From NCBI GenBank assembly GCA_002426795.1, contig DINQ01000008.1, positions 496,001 to 560,000 on the forward strand: a stretch of 64,000 nucleotides of DNA, given 5' to 3'. The stretch comes from Bacteroidales bacterium UBA5536. Its GTDB lineage: Bacteria; Bacteroidota; Bacteroidia; Bacteroidales; F082. The translations under genes and the position numbers were made by a program. Under the pieces are notes generated by a model, which saw only the letters and a program-made list of their open reading frames with translations, was not told the origin of the DNA and ran no database searches. Below are positions 8,503 to 17,218 of the stretch, in pieces. Each line of letters begins with the position of its first letter. Within the stretch, counting starts at the first letter, position 1.

Positions 8503-9420
8503 TTAATCAATCAGAATTTTTTCTCCATCCATAGCCAGTTCTGAATTTTCAAAAACCAATTTTGCCTCGTTGAGCAAAGGTGTTAAATCAGCATAACGAG
8601 AAGAGAAGTGGCCAAGCAGCAACTTTCCAACTTCTGCCTTTTTAGCGATTGTAGCAGCCTGCCGGCTTGTTGAATGAAAAGTTAGTTCGGCTTTGCTTAC
8701 CAGGTTCTCCATAAACGTAGCTTCATGGTAAAGCAGACTTGCACCCTTTATATATGGAATGATCGATTCATTGTAAGCCGTGTCTGTGCAATAGGCATAC
8801 GAACGCGGAGAAGCCATGGGCAGCGTAATTTTGTTATTGGGATGCAAAACGCCCTTTTCGTCAATAAAATCTGCTCCCTGTCGAATGGCCAGCATTTGAC
8901 TGACCCCGGGTTTGAAAGCATCAACAAATGTAGGATCAAGCTTTTTGTACAGCTTTTTCTCGCTGATTAAAAAGCCCCAGGTCGGGATGCGGTGCACAAC
9001 CGGAAAAGAACTAAATATCAAATGCTTGTCTTCGTGAATTCGCTGCAGACCGCTTTCGGCAAGCGGATGAAAAAGCAATTCGAAGCGTAACTTTGTGTCA
9101 GAAGCATCCAACATCATCTGAAGGATATTGATCAACTGGGGTGGTCCAAATAGGGTGAGAGGCAATGTTCTGCCAATCAGGTGTAGCGTATTGATGAGAC
9201 CTATCAATCCAAAATAATGATCGCCATGCAAATGGCTGATCAGAATATAATCGATGCGCATGGCACTGATTTTATCCTTCTTCAGCAGCAGCTGCGTTCC
9301 TTCAGCACAGTCGATCAGGATAGTAGTACCATTATATTGCAACAGCTGGCTACTGGCATTTCGTTGTAAGGTTGGGATAGCCGAACCCGATCCGAGAATT
9401 GTGAGCTCAAAAGGAATCAT
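8503..9420 (-). CDS. rnz: Ribonuclease Z
   Basis: A 305-residue metallo-beta-lactamase-fold endonuclease that trims tRNA 3' ends. The zinc-binding motif is HLHGDH with His63, His65, Asp67 and His68. The N-terminal LGSGSAIPTLQRN and the substrate-side loop seen in short-form RNase Z are present. Later ligands appear in YCTDTAYN, LYHEATF, HSTSRQAA and GHFSSRY. The length fits the bacterial short form. It follows rpsA on the same strand but is separated from it by a strong terminator at 9462-9502, so it probably has its own promoter in that roughly 45-base gap or depends on read-through. Confidence 0.95.
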   Translation of the reverse strand: MIPFELTILGSGSAIPTLQRNASSQLLQYNGTTILIDCAEGTQLLLKKDKISAMRIDYILISHLHGDHYFGLIGLINTLHLIGRTLPLTLFGPPQLINILQMMLDASDTKLRFELLFHPLAESGLQRIHEDKHLIFSSFPVVHRIPTWGFLISEKKLYKKLDPTFVDAFKPGVSQMLAIRQGADFIDEKGVLHPNNKITLPMASPRSYAYCTDTAYNESIIPYIKGASLLYHEATFMENLVSKAELTFHSTSRQAATIAKKAEVGKLLLGHFSSRYADLTPLLNEAKLVFENSELAMDGEKILID

Positions 9421-9461
9421 AAGATTAAAACACTGTATTTACAATCTTGTTGCACAGATAT

Positions 9462-9502
9462 ACAAAAATAAAAGACTGCCCTCAATATGAAGGCAGTCTT
9501 TT
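9462..9502 (-). terminator. Rho-independent terminator of rpsA
   Basis: AAAAGACTGCC at 9470-9480 and GGCAGTCTTTT at 9492-9502 form a perfect 11-bp stem with an 11-base loop. Read on the minus strand it is followed by TTTTATTTTTG. It lies 24 bases after the rpsA stop. Confidence 0.9.
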
Positions 9503-9526
9503 GCTATGTTTCAAAGAAATTACGGC

Positions 9527-11524
9527 TTATTTTTTCTTTTTAGCTGCTTTTTCTTCTTTTTCGAGGCCTTCTTTCAGTTCAGCAAGTACGTCGAGGTCGC
9601 CCAAGGTAGTGCGTTCGAGGTTCTCGTTGATGATTTTAACGGCACGTTTGGTCGTTTTTGCTTCGCTACCTTTTGCTTCATTGTCAGCAGTGCGGGCAAC
9701 AAAAGCCTGATCTTCGTGGATACGTGAGTGCGACAAGATGATCTTTTTGTTTTCTTTCGAGAACTCGATCACTTTGAAGTCGATTGTTTCATCAACTTTT
9801 GCATTGCTGCCATCTTCTTTTTTGAGGTGACGGTTTGGTGCAAAGCCTTCGACGCCGTATGGCAGTGAAACGATCATGCCTTTGTCGGAAGCGCTGATGA
9901 TGGTACCTGAGTGAACAGAACCCACTGTGAAGATGCTTTCGAATACATCCCATGGGTTTTCTTCAAGCTGCTTATGGCCGAGGCTCAAACGACGGTTCTC
10001 TTCATCAACATCCAAAACGACAACTTCGATTGACTCGCCTACTTTGGTAAATTCAGCAGGATGTTTGATTTTCTTCGACCAGCTCAGGTCAGAGATGTGA
10101 ATCAAACCATCAACGCCTTCTTCCAGTTCAACAAAAATACCGAAGTTGGTGAAGTTACGTACGGTAGCAGTATGTTTTGAACCTGCCGGATAACGATCTT
10201 TGATGTTTTCCCATGGATCGGGGATCAACTGTTTCATACCCAGCGACATTTTGCGTTCTTCGCGGTCGAGGGTCAGAATAACAGCCTGTACTTCATCGCC
10301 TACTTTCAGGAAGTCCTGAGCAGTGCGCAAGTGCTGCGACCATGACATTTCAGAAACGTGGATCAAACCTTCAACGCCGGGAGCAATTTCGATAAATGCG
10401 CCGTAGTCGGCAATCACAACTACCTTACCTGTAACAGTATCGCCAATTTTTAGGTTTTCATCCAAAGCATCCCATGGATGTGGAGTCAACTGTTTCAAAC
10501 CGAGGGCGATACGTTTTTTGTTATCGTCGAAATCGAGAATAACAACTTTGATTTTCTGATCAAGTTCAACAATTTCTTCAGGATGGTTGATACGACCCCA
10601 AGAAAGATCGGTAATATGAACCAAACCATCCACGCCACCAAGGTCGATAAATACACCATAAGAAGTGATGTTTTTAACGGTTCCTTCGAGTACCTGGCCT
10701 TTTTCGAGTTTGCTGATGATCTCGGCTTTTTGCTGTTCGAGTTCGTCCTCGATAAGGGCTTTGTGAGATACCACAACGTTTTTGTATTCCTGGTTGATCT
10801 TCACAACCTTGAATTCCATTGTTTTATCCACATAGATATCGTAGTCGCGGATAGGTTTCACATCGATTTGTGAACCAGGCAGGAAGGCCTCGATGCCAAA
10901 TACATCGACGATCAAACCACCTTTGGTGCGGCTCTTTACATAGCCAGTGATAATTTCTTCTTTCTCGAAAGCAGCATTGATGCGATCCCATGAACGCAGA
11001 ATACGGGCTTTCTTGTGCGAAAGCATGAGCTGTCCGTTAACGCCTTCCTGATTTTCGACATACACTTCTACTTTGTCGCCGATTTTCAGATTTGGATTGT
11101 AACGAAACTCATTTACTGGAATCACACCATCAGATTTGAACCCAATGTTCACAACCACTTCACGGCTGTTTTTGCCTACAACAATACCATCAATCACTTC
11201 GTGATCTCCAATAGAGCTCAGGGTTTTGTCATAAATCTGCTCGAGTTTTTCACGATCTGATTTTGAATACACCTCACGTTTTTTCCCGATGGCATCCCAA
11301 TCGAAATCTTCCTGCACAACAGGAGCAGCTTTTTCAGCTTTAACTTCTTTTGTTTCTGCTTTTTTTTCAGGGGTTTCAGCCTTTTCGGCTAGGGGTGCTT
11401 CTTTTGCTTCAGGAGCTTCGGTTTCGGCTGCTACAGCCTCTACCTTTTGTTCATCAACTACTGCTTCTGTTTGGGGCACTTCCGGTGCGTTTTCTTCGTT
11501 GATGACGTTTTCGTTTTCTGTCAT
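9527..11524 (-). CDS. rpsA: 30S ribosomal protein S1
   Basis: A 665-residue S1 protein with six S1 RNA-binding (OB-fold) domains after residue ~105. Typical cores are GVFIDLGGVDGLVHITDLSW and GAFIEIAPGVEGLIHVSEMSW; domains 1, 2 and 6 are more divergent, as usual. S1 binds mRNA leaders and brings them to the 30S subunit, which matters in Bacteroidota because Shine-Dalgarno sequences are rare. An N-terminal extension of about 70 residues is almost all Glu, Ala, Val, Lys and Pro. The C-terminus is a Lys/Glu tail ending KKKK. The leader of about 125 bases contains a palindrome and a 12-codon reading frame. Confidence 0.96.
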   Translation of the reverse strand: MTENENVINEENAPEVPQTEAVVDEQKVEAVAAETEAPEAKEAPLAEKAETPEKKAETKEVKAEKAAPVVQEDFDWDAIGKKREVYSKSDREKLEQIYDKTLSSIGDHEVIDGIVVGKNSREVVVNIGFKSDGVIPVNEFRYNPNLKIGDKVEVYVENQEGVNGQLMLSHKKARILRSWDRINAAFEKEEIITGYVKSRTKGGLIVDVFGIEAFLPGSQIDVKPIRDYDIYVDKTMEFKVVKINQEYKNVVVSHKALIEDELEQQKAEIISKLEKGQVLEGTVKNITSYGVFIDLGGVDGLVHITDLSWGRINHPEEIVELDQKIKVVILDFDDNKKRIALGLKQLTPHPWDALDENLKIGDTVTGKVVVIADYGAFIEIAPGVEGLIHVSEMSWSQHLRTAQDFLKVGDEVQAVILTLDREERKMSLGMKQLIPDPWENIKDRYPAGSKHTATVRNFTNFGIFVELEEGVDGLIHISDLSWSKKIKHPAEFTKVGESIEVVVLDVDEENRRLSLGHKQLEENPWDVFESIFTVGSVHSGTIISASDKGMIVSLPYGVEGFAPNRHLKKEDGSNAKVDETIDFKVIEFSKENKKIILSHSRIHEDQAFVARTADNEAKGSEAKTTKRAVKIINENLERTTLGDLDVLAELKEGLEKEEKAAKKKK

Positions 11525-11545
11525 TGAATAACAATTTGTACCTGA

Positions 11546-11662
11546 TCACAGTCCCGGCGAACGGCTTTCAGGGAGGTTTAACATGTTAACTTGTTCTTAA
11601 GACCTTGATTCAAAAAAGAATAAACCAGTCCGGTGCGTCTTAAAAATGAGGCTGCAAAAGTA
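11546..11662 (-). promoter_or_regulatory. rpsA promoter box and long leader with palindrome and short ORF
   Basis: A TACTTTTG box lies on the minus strand at 11655-11662. The leader then runs about 125 bases to the rpsA ATG. It contains the perfect 12-bp palindrome TTAACATGTTAA (11578-11589). Inside it begins a 12-codon frame (11584 down to 11546, peptide MLNLPESRSPGL). Autoregulation by S1 or translational attenuation is possible but unproven. Confidence 0.4.
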
Positions 11663-11793
11663 TGAATATTCCTGAAAATAAAAAATTTAAAGTCCGAAAA
11701 AATTCAAATTATCAACACGATAACTACACCATATTTTGGTAATTATTGGGCAGCAGAAATCTCTCTGAGGCCTTTTATTTCTCAAAAAAAACG

Positions 11794-11801
11794 TATTTTT
11801 G
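11794..11801 (+). promoter_or_regulatory. Candidate -7 box for the TPR membrane protein gene
   Basis: TATTTTTG lies only 13 bases before the TTG start codon. If used, it would give a leader shorter than about ten bases. No clear -33 TTG is found at normal spacing. Confidence 0.35.
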
Positions 11802-11814
11802 AAAAAAAACCAAA

Positions 11815-13218
11815 TTGAAAAAGCTAACTAATACCCTGCTAGCTGTCTTTTTTACTACTCTTGTACTTGCACAACCAAATCAGAGTAAGATAGATAGCCT
11901 CACAAACCTGATTGGGAATCAAAGCGGTCAGGAAAGGATTGAGACCCTGATTCATTTATCTGAAGCCTATCAAAAAATCTCATCGCTCGAAAAGAGCAAG
12001 GAGGCCGAAATCAATGCCAAAGTTTATGCCGAACAGGAAGGTCTCGACAATATGAAAGGAATAATAATGTTGTCGATGGGAAAAACAGCCTATTACTCAA
12101 ATGACAATGATTTGGCGCTTGAATATATTGACAAGGCCATCAAATTACTTGAAGAAAGTAAAAATTATGACAGAATGTCGAATGCCATCAATTTCAAAGG
12201 TCTGGTTTATCGCAATATGTCACAGGCTGACAAGGCGCTTGAGCAGTTTAAACTGGCTATTGATATATCAAAAAAATATAACTTCCCAAAACAGGAAGCC
12301 AGTTCTGTTTCTAGTGCAGCTTCTACATATTTCAGCATCGGTGATTATAAAAACGCACTCACATATTTCCAGCAGGCTTCTGGAATGTTTAAGGAGCTTC
12401 AGGATTCGTTGAGCGCGGCAAAAATGATGATGAATATCGGGCTGATTTACTGGCAATGGAACCAAAACGAATTGGCTCTCAAGATGAGTCTGGAAGCCAA
12501 AGACCTTTTTGAAGCAAAAAAAGACTACATTGAATTAGGCAAGATATACAATAACATAGGAAGAATATATGTGCAGGACATCAAGGACACCGTAGCTGCG
12601 CTTGATTATTTCGAACGATCCCTTGAGATGCGTCAAAAAACCGGAAACCAGTTGGGTATGGCGCTTGTACTGGCCAACATGGGAAATATTTACAGCGGAA
12701 AAAAACTAGAAGAGAAGGCATTTGTATATTACAACAGGTCGTTAAGTATTAGCAAGTCAATTGGATACAATGAAGGGATAGCTCTGGTGTACTACTATAT
12801 GGGCGTTGCACTGCGCAACACCGGCGAACTCAAACAGTCGAACCGCTACCTTGATTCGTGTGATGTGGTTGCGCGCAAGTATGGAATTGCCTCTTATTAT
12901 GGTGTGGTAAACGAAACAAAAATGAGTAATTATGTTGAGTTGAAAGACTATACTGGTTTCAACAGGGAATTTAGAACCTTTTTATCCAGAGTGGACAGTG
13001 TCAAAAAAGAACTTGATAAACTAAAGTATCAGGAATTGGATGCCCGAAATACCATCGACTCCCTCGCACCAGCGCTTGACCAGGCCCATGAAACCATCAA
13101 AGAGAAAAATAAAATGTTGACTATATATCAGTGGACAACGGGTATAGCTTTGGTATTGTTGGTTTTTATCGTTATTCTTTTTTCGTTGCGGAGCAAAAAT
13201 AAGAGAAGCAGTTTATAA
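11815..13218 (+). CDS. TPR-repeat protein with C-terminal membrane anchor, sensor-like, no output domain
   Basis: A 467-residue protein. A TTG start gives the only good signal peptide (MKKLTNTLLAVFFTTLVLAQ); a stop codon lies five codons upstream, so no ATG can replace it. Residues ~30-370 hold about eight tetratricopeptide repeats, with pairs such as ALEYIDKAIKLLEES and ALDYFERSLEMRQKTG. A coiled coil follows (~395-435), then one transmembrane helix (TTGIALVLLVFIVILFSL), and only about nine residues after it. In Bacteroidota this layout normally continues into a cytoplasmic histidine kinase or a LuxR-type DNA-binding domain. Here the protein stops, 21 bases from a truncated thiolase gene on the other strand, so loss of the 3' end by deletion is likely. 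Confidence 0.8.
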   Translation: MKKLTNTLLAVFFTTLVLAQPNQSKIDSLTNLIGNQSGQERIETLIHLSEAYQKISSLEKSKEAEINAKVYAEQEGLDNMKGIIMLSMGKTAYYSNDNDLALEYIDKAIKLLEESKNYDRMSNAINFKGLVYRNMSQADKALEQFKLAIDISKKYNFPKQEASSVSSAASTYFSIGDYKNALTYFQQASGMFKELQDSLSAAKMMMNIGLIYWQWNQNELALKMSLEAKDLFEAKKDYIELGKIYNNIGRIYVQDIKDTVAALDYFERSLEMRQKTGNQLGMALVLANMGNIYSGKKLEEKAFVYYNRSLSISKSIGYNEGIALVYYYMGVALRNTGELKQSNRYLDSCDVVARKYGIASYYGVVNETKMSNYVELKDYTGFNREFRTFLSRVDSVKKELDKLKYQELDARNTIDSLAPALDQAHETIKEKNKMLTIYQWTTGIALVLLVFIVILFSLRSKNKRSSL

Positions 13219-13239
13219 TAACTTTATTTTAATAACTCT

Positions 13240-13524
13240 TCAAAAAACGGCCTCAACCCCGAAGCATAAATTGAAGGTCATGGCAGGTTTTGTATCGGGA
13301 ATTCCAGCTTTTATGGCAATCTGACGGGCGACATTTTGGCCCAGTCCAGTCGAAAGTATGTTCCCGATGATAGTTTCTGAAATTTCTTCAGGATTTATTC
13401 CGGCACGGTTGATTGCCTCTTTGGCAGCAACAATTCCCAGTTCGGTGGCCGATACACCTGACAAGGCGCCACCAAAATTTCCAATGGCAGAGCGTACAGC
13501 GGATACAATGACTACTTCTTTCAT
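13240..13524 (-). pseudogene. Truncated acetyl-CoA acetyltransferase (thiolase) remnant
   Basis: The first ~95 residues match the N-terminus of a thiolase: KEVVIVSAVRSAIGNFGGAL, then GNILSTGLGQNVARQIA. They end just where the active-site cysteine loop should be. Instead of the usual NKVCGSGLEAV the frame reads NLCFGVEAVF and stops, so bases are missing inside the loop and the remaining ~290 residues are absent. A full thiolase has about 390 residues and also needs a His and a second Cys in its C-terminal half, so this product cannot be active. The start at 13524 is the usual thiolase start; the frame opens five codons earlier. It ends 21 bases from the TPR gene's stop. Confidence 0.85.
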
Positions 13525-13539
13525 AAAGGTGATTTTCAA

Positions 13540-13879
13540 GATTTTCTACGAAATAACATCATTTGAGCGGGAGATGCCATTCTAATTGCAAATTATTCGG
13601 GTTGACAAAACCTTTTATTTATTGATTTACTTACATTCATTCATCTATTTACCAGGGATATAGATTCATTTTCAGAAGCCTTGACCGTAAAGAGCCATTT
13701 TGCATTTCTTAAAATACCATTTAGCCATATTCACCTTTTAACCCAACCCATCAATAGGTAAGTGTCAATTACTGAAAAGCAAAAAAGGTCAAAAGGATAA
13801 ATTTCAATCTTTTGCATGATATCTGAATGATTCACACTAAATTTGCACCCTCTTAATAAACCAGGTAAACGATAAACCT
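13540..13879. other. Intergenic region upstream of ychF
   Basis: About 340 bases, AT-rich, between the thiolase remnant and ychF. Apart from the candidate ychF promoter at 13812-13845 I see no reading frame, RNA gene or repeat. It may include the decayed promoter of the thiolase gene. Confidence 0.6.
13812..13845 (+). promoter_or_regulatory. Candidate ychF promoter
   Basis: TTG at 13812-13814 and TAAATTTG at 13838-13845 with 23 bases between them fit the Bacteroidota consensus TTG-N17-23-TAnnTTTG. The -7 box lies 34 bases before the ATG. Confidence 0.6.
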
Positions 13880-14977
13880 ATGGCTTTAAATTGCGGCATC
13901 ATCGGCCTCACAAATACCGGAAAAACAACTATTTTCAATTGCATGTCTAACACCAAGGCTGAAGCCTCAAGCTATGCCTTTAGTGCGACAAAATCGAACA
14001 TCGGAATGGTAGAAGTACCCGATCCGCGTCTCGATGCCATCGACGCCCTGATCAAATCGGTCAAGGTTGTTCCGGCCACTGTTGAAATAGTTGACTTGCC
14101 TGGTTTGGCCAAAGGTGCCAGTCAGGGCGAAGGTGTGGGCAATAAGTTTTTGGCCGACATCCAGGTTGTCGATGCTTTAATCCATGTACTCCGCTGCTTC
14201 GACGACGACCAACTGCCACATGTGGAAGGATCAGTTGATCCGGTGCGCGACAAGGACATCGTGGATTTTGAACTTCAGGTACGCGACCTCGACCTCATCA
14301 CCCGAAAAATTGTACGTACAGAAAAACTTATTAAGGCAGGCGATAAAGATGCCAAAAAAGCACTTGAGGTATTGACAGTTTATAAAGAACATTTCGAAAA
14401 TTTCGGAAATGCCCGCACTGCTCCTGTGGCTGACGAAGACAAAAAATATGTTCAGGAATTGCAACTCCTGACAGCCAAGCCGGTGATATATGTCTGCAAT
14501 GTTGATGAAGCATCAGCTACATCCGGAAACGCTTACACAAAAGCTGTTGAAGAAGCCCTGCGTGATGAAGACACTGAAGTACTGGTGATTGCAGGCAAAC
14601 TAGAAGCTGAGATTGCCGAACTGGAAGATGCCGACGACCGCGCTGTTTTTCTTTCGGATGCCGGACTCACTGAACCTGGCGTCGATAAACTTATTCGTGC
14701 TGCTTATCGTATTCTCAATCTGCAATCCTTTTTTACTGCAGGCCCCAAAGAAGTAAAGGCCTGGACTATTCGCAAGGGCATGACTGCACCTCAAGCCTCC
14801 GGTGTTATCCACTCCGATCTTGAGCGTGGATTTATTCGCGCTGAAGTAATGAAATATGAGGATTTTATCCAGTACAAATCAGAACAAGGCGTGAAAGATG
14901 CAGGCAAATTCAAGGTAGAAGGTAAAGGATATATTGTTGGCGATGGCGATATCCTGCATATTCGCTTTAATGTTTAA
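13880..14977 (+). CDS. ychF: Redox-regulated ATPase YchF (Obg family)
   Basis: A 365-residue Obg-family P-loop protein. The P-loop is GLTNTGKTTIFN (most phyla have GLPNVGKST), G3 is DLPGLAKGASQGEGVGN, and the G4 position reads NVDE rather than NKxD. That is the YchF hallmark linked to ATP rather than GTP preference. The C-terminal TGS domain includes TAGPKEVKAW and GDGDILHIRFNV. The protein binds ribosomes and is linked to oxidative-stress responses. It is monocistronic by spacing, with a good promoter upstream. Confidence 0.96.
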   Translation: MALNCGIIGLTNTGKTTIFNCMSNTKAEASSYAFSATKSNIGMVEVPDPRLDAIDALIKSVKVVPATVEIVDLPGLAKGASQGEGVGNKFLADIQVVDALIHVLRCFDDDQLPHVEGSVDPVRDKDIVDFELQVRDLDLITRKIVRTEKLIKAGDKDAKKALEVLTVYKEHFENFGNARTAPVADEDKKYVQELQLLTAKPVIYVCNVDEASATSGNAYTKAVEEALRDEDTEVLVIAGKLEAEIAELEDADDRAVFLSDAGLTEPGVDKLIRAAYRILNLQSFFTAGPKEVKAWTIRKGMTAPQASGVIHSDLERGFIRAEVMKYEDFIQYKSEQGVKDAGKFKVEGKGYIVGDGDILHIRFNV

Positions 14978-15057
14978 ATGGCACTTGTTTTAACCTGTAA
15001 ATTGAAAATCTGCTATTTTGAAATAAATAGTCTATTATAACCAAAACCCTAATTAAA

Positions 15058-17169
15058 ATGAGAACAAAAATATTGATCATGATGCTAATTAGCCTGATGA
15101 CGCTCGCTTCCTGTAAAGAAGAAGTGAAAAAGAAAGAAAATCCGTTTTTTACGGAATACACCACTCCCTTTGGTGTGCCACCATTCGACCAGATTGACAC
15201 TACTGACTATATGCCAGCGTTTATTGAAGGCATGAAACAGCACAATGCTGAACTCGACGCAATCATCAACAACACAGATGCACCAACTTTCGACAACACC
15301 ATTTTGGCTTACGACAAATCGGGTAAGTTGCTTGAAAAAGTCAGTTTGGTGTTTTACAATCTGCAATCGGCCAACACCAACGATCAGATGCAGGATATTG
15401 CCCGCAAACTTTCGCCAATGATGTCGAAACATTACGATGACATTTCGATGAATCCAAAGCTTTTCGAACGCATCAAAGCTGTTTATGACCAACGCAATGA
15501 AGCCGGACTCGATGCGCAACAGATTCGTGTGACCGAAAAATATTACAACGATTTTATCCGCCGTGGAGCAGGTCTTGCTGCTGAAGACCAGGACAAAATG
15601 CGCGCCATCAATGAGCAGCTTTCGGCCTTAACTTTGCAGTTTGGCGAGAACTTACTGGCCGAAACCAATAAAAACTTCAAACTGGTTATCGACAACGAAG
15701 CTGATTTAGCCGGTTTGCCACAGGCTGTTATTGACGCTGCTGCTGAAACTGCAAAAGCTGAAAATCTTGAAGGTAAATGGGTTTTCACTCTGGCAAAACC
15801 CAGCCTCATTCCTTTCCTCCAATACGCCAACAATCGCGATTTGCGAGAAAAGATTTACCGCGGCTATTTTATGCGTGGCAACAATGGTAATGCCAACGAC
15901 AATAAAAATATTGTGGCCGACATCGTCAAACTTCGGGTTGAAAAAGCCAATCTTTTAGGATATGAAGATTATGCCGCTTATGTTGTGGCCGAGAATATGG
16001 CACAAAAGCCAGAAAATGTCGACAAATTCCTAAACGATTTGTTCGTTCCTGCCCTCGAGGTTTCGAAAAAAGAACTGGCCGAAATGCAAGCTATTGCTGA
16101 TAAAGAAGGCGATGGCATCAAACTCGCTTCATGGGATTGGTGGTATTATGCCGAAAAACTTCGCAAAGAAAAATACGACCTTGATGAAGCAGCACTTAAA
16201 CCCTATTTCTCGCTCGACAATGTGCGCAATGGGATGTTTGCTGTAGCCAATAAATTGTATGGAATCACATTCACTAAACTCGACAACCTGCCGGTTTATG
16301 AAAAAGATGTGGAAACCTATGAAGTAAAAGAAGCTGACGGATCACACCTTGGCATTCTCTATCTCGATTACTATCCACGTGCCGGTAAGAGCGGCGGTGC
16401 TTGGTGTACAGGTTTCAGATCGGCAGGCTGGGAAAACGGCAAAAAAGTTGATCCGGTTGTTTCTATCGTTTGCAACTTTACACCACCAACTGCCACAACA
16501 CCTGCATTGCTCAACTGGGATGAAACGACAACCCTTTTCCACGAATTTGGACATGGCCTGCACGGTCTGTTCACCGAGGGAAAATATACCCGCACAGCTG
16601 GCAACGTGCCTCAGGATTATGTTGAAATGCCCTCACAAATCATGGAAAATTGGGCAGGTGAACCAGAAGTATTGCGCATGTACGCCAAACATTACGAAAC
16701 CGGTGAAGTGATCCCTGAAGAATTGATTAGCAAAATCGAAAACAGTCGCCTGTTCAATCAGGGATTCGAAACTGTTGAATACCTTGCCGCCTCTATACTC
16801 GATATGGACTACCACGAAATGAAAGAAGCCATTGAGGTTGATCCGATTGCTTTCGAAAAAGCAGCCATGGATAAAATTGGCCTGATTGAAGAAATCATTC
16901 CACGCTACCGCAGCACCTATTTTGCACACATTTTTGATGGCGGATACGCTGCCGGATATTATGTATACATCTGGGCAGCTGTGCTCGATGCAGATGCTTT
17001 TGAATATTTTAAGGCTTCGGGCGATATCTTCAACAAGGAACTTGCCGCTTCATTCCGCAAAAACTGCCTGGCAGAAAGCGGCGATGATGAGGGTATGATT
17101 CAATACGTGAAATTCCGCGGACAGGAACCCTCAGTGGAAGCACTATTAAAAAGACGTGGTTTAAACTAA
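15058..17169 (+). CDS. dcp: M3 family metallopeptidase, dipeptidyl carboxypeptidase-like lipoprotein
   Basis: A 703-residue zinc peptidase of the thimet oligopeptidase family. The N-terminus MRTKILIMMLISLMTLASC is a lipoprotein signal with a lipobox ending LASC, so the enzyme is exported and lipid-anchored. The catalytic motif FHEFGHGLHGLF places the zinc ligands at His495 and His499 with Glu496; the third ligand is a downstream Glu in the region around EMPSQIMENW. The C-terminal region with GGYAAGYYVYIWA is typical of Dcp. The family removes dipeptides from peptide C-termini. It faces the M1 aminopeptidase gene across a shared terminator, so two exported peptide-degrading enzymes lie end to end. 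Confidence 0.92.
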   Translation: MRTKILIMMLISLMTLASCKEEVKKKENPFFTEYTTPFGVPPFDQIDTTDYMPAFIEGMKQHNAELDAIINNTDAPTFDNTILAYDKSGKLLEKVSLVFYNLQSANTNDQMQDIARKLSPMMSKHYDDISMNPKLFERIKAVYDQRNEAGLDAQQIRVTEKYYNDFIRRGAGLAAEDQDKMRAINEQLSALTLQFGENLLAETNKNFKLVIDNEADLAGLPQAVIDAAAETAKAENLEGKWVFTLAKPSLIPFLQYANNRDLREKIYRGYFMRGNNGNANDNKNIVADIVKLRVEKANLLGYEDYAAYVVAENMAQKPENVDKFLNDLFVPALEVSKKELAEMQAIADKEGDGIKLASWDWWYYAEKLRKEKYDLDEAALKPYFSLDNVRNGMFAVANKLYGITFTKLDNLPVYEKDVETYEVKEADGSHLGILYLDYYPRAGKSGGAWCTGFRSAGWENGKKVDPVVSIVCNFTPPTATTPALLNWDETTTLFHEFGHGLHGLFTEGKYTRTAGNVPQDYVEMPSQIMENWAGEPEVLRMYAKHYETGEVIPEELISKIENSRLFNQGFETVEYLAASILDMDYHEMKEAIEVDPIAFEKAAMDKIGLIEEIIPRYRSTYFAHIFDGGYAAGYYVYIWAAVLDADAFEYFKASGDIFNKELAASFRKNCLAESGDDEGMIQYVKFRGQEPSVEALLKRRGLN

Positions 17170-17187
17170 CCAGAATATTTTTCTTTG

Positions 17188-17218
17188 AAAACCCGGGCCA
17201 TTCAGGTTCGGGTTTTTT
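17188..17218 (+). terminator. Rho-independent terminator after dcp
   Basis: AAAACCCG at 17188-17195 pairs with CGGGTTTT at 17209-17216, followed by more T. It lies 18 bases after the dcp stop and overlaps the last codon of the convergent M1 gene. Read from the other strand it also has a stretch of A and T, but the T-run is stronger on the plus strand. Confidence 0.85.

Noticed and set aside
10478..10873. 131-codon open frame opposite rpsA
   Set aside because: It lies wholly inside rpsA on the other strand, has no family features, and reflects the codon bias of the S1 repeats.
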